64,000 nt of DNA from Prorocentrum cordatum (taxonomy: Eukaryota; Sar; Dinophyceae; Prorocentrales; Prorocentraceae). Below are positions 39,215 through 52,439 of the stretch, in pieces (within the stretch, counting starts at the first letter, position 1; each line of letters starts with the position of its first letter). The notes under the pieces are model-generated. The model had not been told where the DNA came from, did not search any database, and was given only the letters and a program-made list of their open reading frames with translations. A program made the position numbers and the translations under genes. The DNA lies in assembly GCA_963575745.1 (NCBI GenBank), contig CAUYUJ010007446.1:307001-371000 (forward strand), written 5' to 3'.

Positions 39215-39406
39215 TGTAGGATTATCGCTGGTAATGCCTTTCAGCTGGCGCCGATGGTGATGGTGTATCACAATTGACCAAGGGCCTTGTGAGCCAAACG
39301 TCCGCGGGAGGTTTGGGTTAGGAAAGGCACTGGCACGCGCAGCGGGCCAGACAGAGGGCAGAGGCGGATGCTGGCGGAAGGAGCGCAGGAAGTGCTAGGA
39401 ATCACA
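39215..39406 (-). repeat. 3' LTR of the decayed copia element
   Basis: Begins TGTAGGATTATCGCTG and ends GCTAGGAATCACA. Shares with 49796-49985 the words ACAATTGACCAAG, GTGAGCCAAACGTCCGCG, GCACTGGCACGCGCAGCGGG and TGCTAGGAATC. A purine-rich AAGGGAAG (minus strand, just above 39406) is the likely polypurine tract. Confidence 0.85.
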
Positions 39407-40364
39407 CTTCCCTTGCTTGACTCCTGTAGGTGCTTGCGGCACCAGGAAGGCGTCAAGCACTTAGAGTGACGGTCGCTTCATGACGCATCGGGCCTTGGGT
39501 AATCAGCAAACTGCTGATTCGGCATGCAATCAGGAAGCCTCGGGCTATTATTGGGTGGGCCGCACGAGCCTGAAATATGACAAGAACTCTTACAATAAGC
39601 TAGCGGGCTCAATCTTGCGATAAACTTGGCAAAGCTTCACATCAATCAGTACGCAGGGATGGCGGGTGATCGTCATCACCTCTGAACGAATAGAGTGCAG
39701 GCAAAAAAGGGTGACTGCAGCCGTTGGCCAGCAGCTCTGTAGCTGCCCATGACCTATGCGGAGTTACGCGTAAAAATCTTTTGCCGGGTGTGGAGTCACT
39801 CACTTGCAGACTAATGTAAATTGTTGCGCATGGCAACTCCAGGCTGCTCACTTGCGCTTACGGCTCGGCTTGTTTGACTAACGCGGTTTCGCATCAACAC
39901 CAGCGTTGGGCTGGCCATTTATGATCATCCAACGGTTCTCGGCAGCGCACCGCACAGTGTAGTACTGGTCCGAGAAATCGGGGCGTCCGTGCCTTTTGAG
40001 CCAGGCACAGTGCTTCTGACACGTACGTCAGGTTACGTAAACACTTGGCGGACTGTGGCAAACTCGTGGAAGGTGGCCGTTGATGGCGCACTCGTTGATA
40101 TCTTCCGGTCGTACTGTCGGAGTAGAGCCATTCCAGGACACAACACTGTTCGATGTCGCGGATGTCGAGCTTGGCCCCGCTATTGGAGTCGATGGCGCAG
40201 CCGATGCTGGCGTTGCCGATGCGGCCTAGCCATCACCTGTGACACCGCGCGAAGCTGATGCAGTAGACGCAGCGGCCGCCGCGCTCTGCTCCTGTGGCGT
40301 CTGGCTGGGTGCTGGTCGCGTAGGCTTTGCTGCCGATGACGCCGTCGAGGATGCCTCCAGGTGA
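39407..40364 (-). other. 3' region of the decayed copia element, no intact ORF
   Basis: About 750 bp with no recognised coding sequence, then (40180-40364) the frame-broken end of the Pol tail. Confidence 0.5.
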
Positions 40365-41147
40365 TTAGCCCCGCCAAGATGCCGTCCATCCCATCCCGGA
40401 TGATCTCTTGGTGCTCGGGTTTGTCCTTCTCTTCTCTCGTGACGTTCGGCGGGTAGCTGGGCCATGGGTATGTAGGATGTGGATGATCGTGGCACGCACG
40501 CCAATGTCGATGAACATGCCAACCATGAGAATCGTGAACAGCCCCTGGAAATGCCACCAATATGCTGCGCCATCAGGAGGCGACTTAGGCGTAGGTTGGC
40601 CCTTGACGCAATTGATGCACGTCATCAGTACTGACGCGAGCATGGCGGCATGTGGCTGCTGGGTCCCGCAGTTGTGTTTGCGGGCCCCAAAGAAGGATAG
40701 CAGCACCCCAGCATCCATCGCCTTGGTGAGGGCGTCCGCGACCATGGCCCAGGTCGGGATCCACGTGAGGTGAAGGGCACTGTTCGGGTGCAGTGTCTCC
40801 TTGATCATGGAGGCGACGATCCTGAACCGCTTGTCCGAGGATTGGCCCACGTCCGACTTGATGTGCGTGACGAGACCCTTGCTATCGCTGTTGATCTCGC
40901 CGGGAAGCTTCCCGCTGAGCAAGTCGATGTCCTTCAGCGGCTTCTGGGGTTTGTAGGCCTTGGCGAGCAGCTGGCGGAACCGCGCGTTGATCTCCGCCCC
41001 TTCGAGCGTAGCGTAGCCTTCGACGGCTAGTGTCGACCTCGCCGACCTCTTGACCGCATCCGAATGCCAGGCCACGGGCAAGCGGAGGTCGCAGCGGTCA
41101 CCCGCGACGTCGCGTGGTCGGTGGGTAAGGCCCATCGCCATGCCCAT
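40365..41147 (-). pseudogene. RNase H and C-terminal tail of the decayed copia Pol
   Basis: Frame of 260 codons. RNase H blocks: VAWHSDAVKRSARSTLAVEG, EINARFRQLL, DSKGLVTHIKSDVGQ, LTWIPTWAMVADALTKAM (the copia ending). After it the tail has a hydrophobic stretch (FQGLFTILMVGMFIDIGV) that could span a membrane. The first catalytic region is in the neighbouring frame. Part of a broken polyprotein. Confidence 0.8.
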
Positions 41148-41587
41148 TGGCTCTTGACGCCGCCCACGTTGGCAAAGGCAGCATCGCTGAAACAGACCGT
41201 CGCGCAGGTCTTCAGGTCCACCATGCTGCGCCTGATCACGATGGCGAAGCTGGCCGTCGAGTGCACGTAGGCGACAGTCTTGTTGAGCGTCTTGGCGTCG
41301 TCCACGGTGGCGACGCTGGCACGGCGAGCGGCAGAGCTCACCGGGTGAGACGATCCTCGGGTGACCGCTTCTTCGAGTCGGTCTTGACGTCGTCCACCTG
41401 CGTGGCCGCCGTCGTCTAAGTTAACCTGTACTCGTCCGCGGCCATGTCGATCGAGCGGCCGCAGTATTTGATGATGCCCTCGACCTTCTTGCGGTGGAGC
41501 TTCTTTTGCAGAATCGATCGTGGCCTTCCAAGAGCTCGAGCCACCATGCTGAGCAATCAGGAAGTCATCCGCGTGCGAGTGAAGCAC
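41027..41587 (-). pseudogene. C-terminal half of the decayed copia reverse transcriptase
   Basis: Starts right after the triplet expansion with LHSHADDFLIAQHGG, the catalytic box (normally YVDD or HVDD), followed by a frame-broken stretch and the start of RNase H (TVCFSDAAFANVGG). The N-terminal half of RT is at 43354-43836. Confidence 0.8.
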
Positions 41588-41601
41588 TCGCAGCGAGCCC
41601 C

Positions 41602-43330
<1,729 letters not shown>

Positions 43331-43353
43331 ACCTTCTCGAGCTTGGTCTCCAT

Positions 43354-43836
43354 TCAGCCGTGTTCGCGGAACGCCTTCTGGGCGGAGAGATACCACTGAT
43401 GTCTTGCTCGTGTGCCACATATGGCACCTGTAGCCATCGCGATCTCGCCAGATTGCGTTCCCGGCGGCGGGTTCTTGGCCGGCATCCGCAGGAGCAATGC
43501 CCTCTCAATGTTGCCCGACTGGAGGCAGGCCGTCATAGCGTCGCAGGAGGTCAGGCCCCACCCAGCCTGGGCAGCTGCTGCCAGTGCGAGGTACAGGGCG
43601 TCGCGGGAACCTGTCGGCGCATCGGTCCTAATCTGCGACTTGTCCTCCTGGCATCCCTGGACAACGAGCCTTGCCTTCTTGGGTTTCTGGCCCTTGCTCG
43701 TGAGCGCCCAACGCGTGCCCGCGGGGCGGATGCCAGTATGGCGCTGCAGGAGCGCGCGCAGCTCCTTGGCGGGCAGCTTCTTGTAGGCGCCGAACCCAGT
43801 CCGCTTGGACCACTCCAGCTTCATGGCCGTATCCAT
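43354..43836 (-). pseudogene. N-terminal half of the decayed copia reverse transcriptase
   Basis: 160 codons: RWALTSKGQKPKKARLVVQG (the usual RT entry), DAPTGSRDALYLALAAAAQA, TSCDAMTACLQSGN with the first catalytic Asp, then QWYLSAQKAFREHG. A TGA at 43354-43356 interrupts where the family normally has Trp, and the frame then continues METKLEKV into the triplet expansion. Confidence 0.85.
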
Positions 43837-45187
43837 GAGCGTCTTCCCACGTGGCTCACGCTGTCGTAGCGAAGCTCCTTAGCCTGTCCGGTCAGCAATA
43901 CTTCGGAGCGTGAATTACCTACCCCGCTTTCGCTTCCAGGCAAAACCAAGCCATACCACGCGCCTCCTCGTCAAGCGGCCTGACCACTACAGGCTGCAAT
44001 TTGGCATCGTTTGGTATCTCTTGGAAGCGAGGGTGGTCAAAAGCGAGGTAGGTTCGTTTTCCCGTTAGTACTTCGCGAGGCTGCACTTGAGCCTCAATTC
44101 GTCGTCGCGGCTCCTGAAGTGGCTGTCGAGGTATAGGTCGACGCAGTTGGTGTCCTTCGGGCGTTTGAACCTGTATGGCAGGTCGTCGAGGAGGGCCTGC
44201 CGCTTCACCGACTGGACACGCCTGTCGTCGGGGCGATCTCGCTGCAGGGCGTCCGGTGCCGCGTCGGAGCGCTCCTGCCTTTGGGCCTTGGCCCCTCGCT
44301 GCTCATTTGGTTCTTGGGGTCGTCTTGCAGCAGCTTCTCGGCGGTGCTCTGTAGCGTCGATCTGCTCCGCGATCCTCGCCCACTCCCGGAACGTCTCGGA
44401 GGCGGAGGAGTCGTCCGATGTGGCGTCTGCCTCAGGCCCGGCAGGCTCGTTCCCCGCTGGCTGTTGAGGCTGATCAGGCTCAGCAGGCTCGCCTCCAGCT
44501 GGTTGCTGGGGCTGATCAGGATCGGATCGAGGGCTCAGCTTCGAGCTGCTGAGCTGGCAGCGGAGCCGGTGCTTCAGCTGGTTGCGCAGCAGGGCCTGAG
44601 TCGCGTTCGTGTGGGGCGGGCGCCGCGGGCGTTGGAGGCGCCGGCGGTGGCGCAGGTAGCGCCGGCACATGGTCTCCTCCTGAAGGTACTGGTGCCTACC
44701 CGCTGCTGGCAGCTCCTCCACTCGTCGCGTAGTGGACGTCTCCTTGACGGCGCCGAAGCCACTCGGCCAAGTCGCGAGCCGTTCTGTTTTGTGGCGCGTC
44801 TTCGATATTGCCGAAGTTGTGCGCGACGATGGCAGGAGGTGCTGGTGGCGCGGCGGGCGGGCTTTGCTCCTGGGGCCGCGAGGTCCATGAAGGTGTCGTA
44901 TTGGGGCGCGCCGGGCGCAGCGCCTGACTCACCTCGGCCTCGAGGAGGGACCCTGGTCTGGGTCGCCGAGCGGTGAGCCGCCTGGGAGCGGCGACGACTG
45001 GCCTGGCGCAGGCGCGCCTCCGGGGCTCTGCGCGGACAGCACCTGCACCCAAGAGTTCCGTGGCCGTTGCGTGGCGTTGGTGTCCACGATTTACCTTCAC
45101 CATTGTAAACCTGTGGCTGACCCAGACATTCGCAGTCCCCTCGAACCCGATGATGACTCCAGGACCATGCCACTGTAGAGCCCATTC
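43837..45187 (-). pseudogene. integrase-RT linker of the decayed copia element
   Basis: Two overlapping frames (44065-44721 and 44574-45191) encode Pro/Gln/Glu/Arg-rich, probably disordered sequence, with a near-perfect tandem duplication DQPQQPAGGEPAEP/DQPQQPAGNEPAGP. Linkers of this kind are usual between integrase and RT. Confidence 0.6.
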
Positions 45188-46496
45188 TCACTTCGGCTTG
45201 CCGTTCCCCCTCCAGTAGTACACCTGGTCACACGTCTGGTAGGTGCCCGATGCGTGCTGGGCGCCATCTGCCCTTGATCGGGCGAGACGTGCACGAGAGA
45301 GGGACTGGTTGAACCTCAGGTGCTGGATGGAGCCCTGGGCGGTCTTCACGATTGCGATCCTCTCGGAGAACGGCTTGTCGGACACGACGCGTTCGCGTAA
45401 GGAGAGGCGCCCGGCATTGTCCAGCAAGCAGTAGTGTAGGCGCAGTCCGCGTCCGAGGACCCATTGCGCTGGCGAGTAGCCGCTGGCGTTCACTTGGCTG
45501 TTCATGGCCCAGCACGCCGACGCTAGCAGCCGCTGGATCTTATAGGCATTGACGGGCTGCTCGAACCTGATGCTAAATTGGTCGACCAGCTTCCTTGCAT
45601 GGACCTTCCACAGGCCTCCGCGTCTCTCCACGGTGGCGTTCTGCTGTGGGGTGGCCGCCGCTGTTGTCATCAAGCGACAGCCCATGTCCTCGTGCTCCCT
45701 TGAGAACTCGCGCTCGAACGCACCTTCTCCGTCGAATAGCACTCGTTGAGGAGCGCCAAATGGCGTGATCCAGAGCTGAAGCAATCGAGCCAATACGACA
45801 GGGACGTCTCGACTCCACGGCCCCACGCATCGTAAATCCTGCTGCCAGGTCCACCACGTTCAGGAAGACTAGCTGGTTTCCTGCGTAGTCGGCGAGAGTG
45901 AACAAATCTACGCCGATGGAGTCGTCGAAGTCTCGGTCCAATTTGATACGACATGGGAGGTGTGGCAGCGGTCGTTGATGGGCAGCACACACTTCACAAT
46001 GAAGATCGAGCGCAATTTCGACCGCTCGCTGTGATCCGCCTGTCACGCGGATGGCCCTCGCAAGGGAGTCGTTTGACGGGTGCCCCGTATTGACGTGGAG
46101 CTGCATGATGGCCGGTTTGAGCGCCCGCTCCTCCGTTGCCGTGACCGGCGGCTTTCGGGGAGCGGCTTGGGCAGGAGGTGTCCTCCTTGCTGCCCTTCGC
46201 CTCGTCGTTGACATAGGGTTCGCCTCTCGGACTGACCACTTGAGCCCAGGACTGGGCTTCCTCAGCTGGCTGGCAAGCGTCTTGACCAGTTGCTGCGTGT
46301 AGTTCTCGCTCGCCTTAGCGTCGCGTCCTCGGGCTTCCGCACGTTGTTGATCTCTGGTGCAGAACCTGCGCAGCGAGTAGTCGACTCCGTAGCGGTCTGT
46401 CACGATCCGCCACGGCTTCTTGATCGGCACGCCATTATGGTTATTCCATCCGAAGGCACAGCCGTCGAAGGCGAACACTCGCGGCAGTTGCTGCAA
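45188..46496 (-). pseudogene. integrase of the decayed copia element, in two frames
   Basis: The first frame (46496-45573) holds the zinc site (LHVNTGHPSND..CEVCAAHQRP) and the first catalytic Asp (DSIGVDLFTLADYAG). The second frame (45826-45188) holds the second Asp (RVLFDGEGAFEREF), the Glu (PQQNATVERRGGLW) and the C-terminal part. A frameshift near 45800 separates them. Confidence 0.85.
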
Positions 46497-47259
46497 CAGT
46501 CGCTTGGCCGTGGCGTTCTTTGTGGGGATCCGTCACAGTAGTGTGGCCATTCGAATGATACGGCCAGCTGCGACCCGAACTCCTTGCGTAGGAGACCTTT
46601 GGCGTCCAGGAAGAGCGACACCATGATCTCCGACTTGCGCCGCTGTTTCGGCAGCTCTTACTTGTGGGTCGGATCAGATTGCAATATTAATTGCTGTAAT
46701 GACGTCCGCGGCTTACAAGGGAAGGCGCCGTGGATGCGCGCGCTCTTTCTTTGGCATAGGGTACTCCGGATATTCTTCTCCTGCTCGTCAACCACCTGGC
46801 GCTTGGAGAGGTCGACGCTTGGGGGGCCCACATCGGACAGCAGCTCCTCCTTTATGCCGCCATGTGTTGCTGAGCTTGCTGTCTGGATTGCAACGCCACT
46901 CGTAGAGGATGCTCTCAGGGGCGTTGCCCATGGCACTTGGTGTTGTCGTTGATCTGGCCAGGTCGATGCGCATGGCCTGGCCAACTTGACGTGGCACGAC
47001 ACCGCTTCGCCCAGTCACAAGTGCCGCTCGCTTCCCCCCAAGGAGTAGCGGTGTCGAGCCTTTCGTGGGTCGTAATGTAGTCCCGCATGTTGGTTTCATC
47101 TGAAGACGAAGACAAAGTTAGCGACGCATATTGCGTAGCCCCATGTACAGCATGCTAAGGCAGACGCGCAATGAGGCGAGAACCTTTGACCTTGCGGGTC
47201 TGGAGCCGTTTGGGGACATTGATCTCTTTCGATGGGATCAGCTTGCTGATCGCGTCCAG
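46497..47259 (-). pseudogene. protease-integrase region of the decayed copia element, frame-broken
   Basis: Lies between protease and integrase, with short open frames on the minus strand and no clear domain. Probably spacer coding sequence after several indels. Confidence 0.4.
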
Positions 47260-48300
47260 CTAATTCGGCTTCTTCTCGGTCACGTTTACGTTCGGTTTCT
47301 GGGCCTTCTGGATGTCCTTGGACGGGCCGAACTCGCTCCCAGCCTTCCACTCTTCAGGCTGCAGCTTGATCGCGGGATGTCCCGCGCTGCTCGTGACCAG
47401 CTTCTGGGAATGTCCACCTGTGCGAATGTGTCCCTCCCAGAGAAACATGTCGATCTTGGAAAGTAAGATGAAATCCCTGTCAATCAGCAGGCAGAGCGTC
47501 GGGCTGTCCACAACGCTAAACACGATCCTGCCCGCGCGGCCGCATAGCGCTAGCTGCGCCGTCACGCGAGGCTTGCTGGGCAGCGTGCCTCCGTTGCCGA
47601 ACCTGTAGGTCTCGTGCTCGGGCTCCTCCAAGATCTGCTCGTCTAGGCCCATCTTCGTGAGCAACTGCTTGTAGTCGTCGTGCCAGGACTGGCCGGCCAC
47701 GCAGAAGAGGCACGCCGTGTCCACCACGCCAATGCCGCGATCATTGGTCTGCTTGCCGGCGCCCGTCTGGTTGACGCAGGGCAGGTCGGGGATCACCCTC
47801 TCCGACAGGCACGTCTGCGGAAGCGCGTCCTCGTTGGGAGGGGTGACCGGCCCTTCTGGATGAAACTGGATCTCCACATCTGGGCCGCTGAGCTCCGTAA
47901 TGTTGGCCGAGCGGTGCGATCGTCCTCGCGTGGACCTTGCGCCGAATTTGCCCTTGGCCTTCGGCGCAAACCTGCGAGCACCGGGCGTCGGGCACTCCGA
48001 ACCACTGGTCCAGTGGCAGGACTCGCCGCAGTCCCAGCACGCAGTATTCTTCTTCCGCTGGTCGATGCGGGAGTGCATGGTCTTGCTCGCTGCCTTGCGC
48101 TTCGGAGCTCCGGGCTTGCCGCGGGCCTTGAGGGCGTCGCGTGCCGATCTGATGCCGGCCATGGCCTCCGGGAACAGCTGCGAGCTCTGCCGAGGCGGCC
48201 TCGACCTTGCCAGAGTCGTCGTTATCAAACACCTCCGACACGTCCACGCCAGAGGTTTCGAGTTCGGCGCTGAAAGCCTCGAACTCGTGTCGCGCCATTT
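47260..48300 (-). pseudogene. zinc knuckle and aspartic protease of the decayed copia element
   Basis: In one frame: TACWDCGESCHWTSGSEC (about 47990-48040), a zinc knuckle with a longer last spacing (C-x2-C-x4-H-x6-C), then GIGVVDTACLFCVAG with DTA (about 47714-47722) where a protease normally has DTG or DSG, and the C-terminal flap-like LCLLIDRDFILL. An upstream Gag part is in another frame (48298-47741 start, EFEAFSAELETSGVDVSEV). Confidence 0.8.
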
Positions 48301-48308
48301 CCTGGACG

Positions 48309-48791
48309 TCACCATCTGGGATCTCGTCCTCGTCGTCCTCTTCCTGGTCGACGTCCTCCTCGTCTGACTGGATCGTCCACCACGTTTGCCGAGCGGGCTC
48401 GACCTGGTGCGCTCGGGCGCTGCCGCGAGGATCGCGGTTGGCTGCTCCAGGGTCGAGGCGGCGGCTGCCGCGACCTCTCCTGGACGTGGATGTCCGGGAA
48501 CATGCGCACCAAAAGGCCCCTGAGGCGTTGGAACCCGTGGTGCTCGTCTGGCAGCTTGCCTGCGGCTCGCTCGCGTCGATCGGCAGTCAGACCGGCCTTG
48601 CGCAGCAAAAACCATCCTGCAACGTCGTCGAGCTCGTTGAGATCGACTCCATTCTCGCGTAGCTGTCGTATGCCCGCGTTGAACCTGACTAGCCAGTCTG
48701 TGATGCGCTCGCCAGGGCGTCGGTGGTGTGCTGTCGACTCGAAAAACTTCTCGAGCGTCTCGCACTTCTGCACGGGTTTCTGCTGACCCAA
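48309..48791 (-). pseudogene. Gag core of the decayed copia element
   Basis: ITDWLVRFNAGIRQLRENGV, LDDVAGWFLLRKAGLTADRR and GLLVRMFPDIHV fit the UBN2-type copia Gag core, followed by a Pro/Arg-rich tail. The upstream N-terminus is not recognisable. Confidence 0.7.
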
Positions 48792-49139
48792 ACTCTTCCA
48801 GGTGTCGCAGTACGTTGGCGATGCCCTTCGCGTTCCTGTCTCTTATCTTGTCATTTATTTCCTAAAGCACATCATCTGGCCGAGAATGAAGCAACTCAGG
48901 TTCCATGTTGATGGCGCATGCACGCGCCGATCCCGAAAATCTGAGCACCAGCTTTGGTGCCAGGCATTGGTTTACCTCCAGGTTCCCTCTGAGCTCCCAG
49001 AGCTTGACCTCTTGCTTATAGTCCCGTCACTTCGCTGGATCTCCATTCCAGCTCGGTATCAGAGACTGCGGCGTGAAGTTATTGTCCGTCACCTTGTCAG
49101 GAGTACGGCTGCGCGTAGATGAAACCACCACAGGAAAGA

Positions 49140-49640
49140 ATTGTCGGACTCGATGTCACTGTCCGCCGCCGTCGTGATGACATACAATTTCTTGAGGGAG
49201 TTGGCGTTCTGGGCGGTGGGAAAATCGATCTCGGCGGCTGCGTTAGAGATCTGGAAGGGTGCAACATTAAACTCAATGGCGTCACTGACGTTCACGGAGA
49301 GAATGCAATTTAACTTCGCGGTCTCGCTAAAGTTCAGGAAGGATGCGACATCGAACTCAGTGGCGCCACTGACGTTCTGGGAGATTGGGAAATTTAACTT
49401 AACGTTCTCGCTAAAGTTCGAGAAGTGTTGGAAGTAAAATGGCTTGGCTGCGTCGCTGACGCTGCGCTGGTGAGGCAGTTAGTAGGGCTGGCTGGCGTCG
49501 CTGACGCTGGCGGAGTATGTCAGGTAGTAGGGCTTGCTGGCGCCGCTGACGCTGGCAGAGTAGGGCACGTAGTAGGATTTGATGGTGTCGCTAACGCTGG
49601 CGGAGTAGGGCAGGCAGGAGGGTTTGGCGTCGCTCACGCT
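49140..49640. repeat. two tandem-repeat blocks in the 5' leader of the decayed copia element
   Basis: 49180-49430: about three units of 90-105 bp with 'actgacgttc', 'aatttaact' and 'tcgctaaagttc' words. 49445-49640: four units of about 54 bp with GC(G/C)GAGTA(G/T)G(G/T)CAGG and GTCGCTGACGCTGG. Confidence 0.75.
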
Positions 49641-49772
49641 GGTGAGGTGCAGCAGCAGCAGCAGGAGGACGCTGGTCCTCGATTCCACTAAGCTCCACGT
49701 CGGCGTCGTCGTGGCACAGCTCGGCCCCGAAGGGCGTGGATGTGGAAAGGCGCCGCGCGCCTGGTAACTGAG

Positions 49773-49787
49773 CACGCTCCGCTACCA
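49773..49787 (-). other. probable primer-binding site of the decayed copia element
   Basis: On the minus strand TGGTAGCGGAGCGTG begins 8 nt after the 5' LTR and matches 10 of the first 12 positions of the initiator-Met primer site TGGTATCAGAGC. Confidence 0.55.
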
Positions 49788-49795
49788 CTGCGACA

Positions 49796-49985
49796 TGTCG
49801 GATTATCGCTGATAATGTTTCTTAGCTGTCACCGCTGGTGCTAGCGTAACACAATTGACCAAGTGCCCTGTGAGCCAAACGTCCGCGCGAGGTTTGGGCC
49901 AGGAAAAGCACTGGCACGCGCAGCGGGCCAGACAGGGCAGAGGCGGAAGCTCGCGGAAGGAGCGAGGGAAATGCTAGGAATCGTG
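49796..49985 (-). repeat. 5' LTR of the decayed copia element
   Basis: Begins TGTCGGATTATCGCTG. The outer end is uncertain: homology to the 3' LTR stops at GCTAGGAATC. Confidence 0.85.
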
Positions 49986-50174
49986 TCCTTGAGGAATGTT
50001 ATCCTTGCCTGGGCCCGACTGTTTTTCTCATGTTTGCGCACCAGCAGCTGCAAGCCGCCGGATGGGCACAGGGACTGAGTCGGAGAGCCGATCGTTCCAC
50101 CAGGAGTTTCTTGATTACCAAGTCAAGGAGCGTGTGGGCATGAGTTGACCGCAATGCTTCGGCAACTTGCCGTC

Positions 50175-50195
50175 CCGTAGCCATTGTCGCTCAAC
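50175..50195 (+). other. dinoflagellate spliced-leader relic
   Basis: 18 of 21 positions agree with the dinoflagellate trans-spliced leader (first 11 identical, mismatches at 12, 14 and 21). Genomic leader relics arise when a trans-spliced mRNA is reverse-transcribed and inserted, so the downstream sequence may be an old processed retrocopy. Confidence 0.75.
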
Positions 50196-50935
50196 TTCTT
50201 TCAGGTCAAACCAGCTTGGACGCAATAGGAAGGTGGAGGCTTGAGCGGCTTACAACGAGAGTGAAAGCAACGCGCCGTGTTGTAATGCGCCCCTCTGTGC
50301 CACATGCGCGGTCCAGTGGTACCAGGAGCGACAGAATTGTCCGCATTGTCGTGCGGATTGGCAACGCCAGCCATTGCTACGTTCGGCTTTCCCCTGAGTC
50401 CGATGCGCCTTGGGAGGGATTGGTGGTGCAGCTGCGGGGTTAAGGTTTGGGGGGATGGCAGTACTTGGCCTTGCCTCATGATCGCATGTCTCCCTGGTGG
50501 CCTTGCTGCGGCATCAGGGGCAGCATCTGTGGTATCAGCCATCGACTATGTGGCGGTGCCCCTGGCGTGTGCAGCGATATCCGCGGGCGGCGTCATTGGC
50601 GATGTGAAAGGTGCACAAAGTGTACATGGGTCTGTGCATTTTTCGAAGCAGCGACGCCACGGCCGTTTCCAGCTCTGGCGATATTGATACACTCGTTCAG
50701 CACAGGTTACGTGGCTTGCGCACGCATGTTTTTGCATGCCGCTAGAGGCTTCGGTTTGGGATTCGTATGGAGTATGGGGCGTGGTGCTTGCACTACGCCT
50801 TCGTATGTCGCATGGGTAGGGCAGGTGCCATGCGAATCGAAATTACGTGTTTGCAAGTTGGATGGGGCAGCATTGACAACGAATCGCAGAGTTGATGTGG
50901 TGGGCTGGCCAGTAGTTTTCAGAACTTAACCAAAT
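50196..50935 (+). pseudogene. possible retroposed gene copy after the leader relic (unidentified)
   Basis: Less repetitive than its surroundings. Open plus-strand frames exist at 50304-50687 and 50447-50929, the first with a small-residue-rich hydrophobic stretch (GGLAAASGAASVVSAIDYV and onward) that could be membrane-spanning. Neither shows a known domain or the strong GC bias at third positions of the convincing exons here, so a decayed retrocopy is more likely than an active gene. Confidence 0.3.
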
Positions 50936-51069
50936 CAGCGGCAAAGTTTGATGAGTTCCAACCGTCGAAAAAAAAAAGTTCGACAGCATGCCGGCCGAAA
51001 GGACATGTCAATCAGCGAGTGGCAATTTGTTGGCGTATTGACACTCATCGTCGTCCTGCTGCGTCTCCT

Positions 51070-51120
51070 GCCCCTCCTCCTCCTCCTCCTCCTCCTCCTC
51101 ATCATCATCATCATCATCTT
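51070..51120. repeat. short (CTC)n(ATC)n microsatellite
   Basis: Eight CTC-type triplets followed by ATC triplets. 50936-51390 otherwise shows nothing supported. Confidence 0.85.
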
Positions 51121-51394
51121 TGTTTTCGCCTTCGTTGGAGGCGCTGCAGATTGTTGCGGAGGACCTCGCAGGTGGCCCAGAAGCGCTTGCAGGCCGGGCG
51201 TTCCCCCCCCTCCCCTGGGTTTGTGGGAGCATGCAGGTTCGAGGGGCGCCTCGAAATTTGGTAGATGCGCTTGGGCAATTTAGTCGTTGTTCCATCCTAT
51301 GGTGTTGGGCCTTCGTTTTGAATCAGCAGCGCCCAGCGCCTACCTCTCCTCCTCCTCGCCCTCCTCCCTCCTCCAATCCTGCCTCAGCCGCCGC

Positions 51395-52095
51395 CCTGTC
51401 CACTTTGGCACACCTCTCATACGTTTCGTGGCCCCGCGGGGAGCTCTTCAGAAGCTCCCAGGGGCGCACGGCCCGCATGCATGCGTTCTCCACACCATTT
51501 CGGCGCACCGCTCACACGTTTCGTGGCCCCAGAGGGAGCTCCACCAGAGGCCCCAGTAGCTGCGTTCGCGTGCCTTCTCCAGACCATATCGGCGTACCCC
51601 TCACGTTCCGTGAGCTCCACCAAGGGCCCCAACGGCTGCATTCGCATGCCTTCTGCGCACGATTTCGGCGCATCCCTCGCCCGTTTCTCGCCCCAGAGGG
51701 AGCTCCACCCGAGGCCCAGTGGCAGCAGTCGTACGCCTTCTCCCCCCCACCCCCTGACACGCTTCCTGGCCATGTATGACAATCCATGTGAGGCGCCAGT
51801 GGCTAGTTTTGCACGCCTTCGCTACACAATTTCATCGCACTCCTCACACGTTTCATGGCCCCCCGACCTGAGGCCCCAGTGCCAGGGCCCGCATGCCTTC
51901 TCCACACCATCCTGGCACACACACCACACACGTGACTGCGCCCATGTCGGCACACCCTTCACACGCTTCGTGGCCCCACAGGGACCTCTACTTCAGGCCC
52001 AATGGCAGGACTCGCATGCGAGACCGCGCCCATGTCAGCACACTCCCCACACGTTTCGTGGCCCCAGAGGGTGCCCACCGAAGGCCCCGCCGCCG
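51395..52095. repeat. minisatellite, about 90-95-bp unit
   Basis: About seven degenerate copies sharing CACACGTTTCGTGGCCCC, GAGGGAGCTCCACC, AGGCCCCAGT and GCATGCCTTCTCCACACCAT. The plus-strand frame over it encodes repeats (RFVAPEGAPPEAP) and is probably not a gene. Confidence 0.85.
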
Positions 52096-52289
52096 GCTGC
52101 TCCGCTCCGCAGAGCCGCGCCGATAGACGCGCAGATCAGCCGTAACGGGTTGCATCCAGATGTTGCCCGCCACGGCCGACCGCTGCGACCCCATCAGCAA
52201 CGTCGCTCCGCCCCTCTCACGCACGCCTTCGTCCCTCTGCTGGCCTCCTCCACTACAGTCAAAAAGCCTAAGAAGGACGCGCGACTCTG

Positions 52290-52435
52290 CTCAGGGTACC
52301 CTTGCGTCCTTGCTCTTCCTTGCTCTTGCGTCCTTGAGGTTTTCGTCGTCCGCCGCCCCAAAAATCCCAACTTCGGCTTCCAAGGGTCTTGCGTCCTTAC
52401 CGCGCGTCCTTATTAGGGTTTTTCACTGTAGTTTC
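52290..52435. repeat. dispersed repeat shared with intron sequence at 38795-38915
   Basis: Same ordered words as in 38795-38915, with an extra internal duplication of TTGCGTCCTTG. It ends in TTTTTCACTGTAG, which resembles a 3' splice site. Confidence 0.7.
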
Positions 52436-52439
52436 CACC

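Noticed and set aside
51481-52416. 311-codon plus-strand frame with repeated RFVAPEGAPPEAP-type units
   Set aside because: It coincides exactly with a 90-95-bp minisatellite, the phase drifts between units, and there is no start or splice context.
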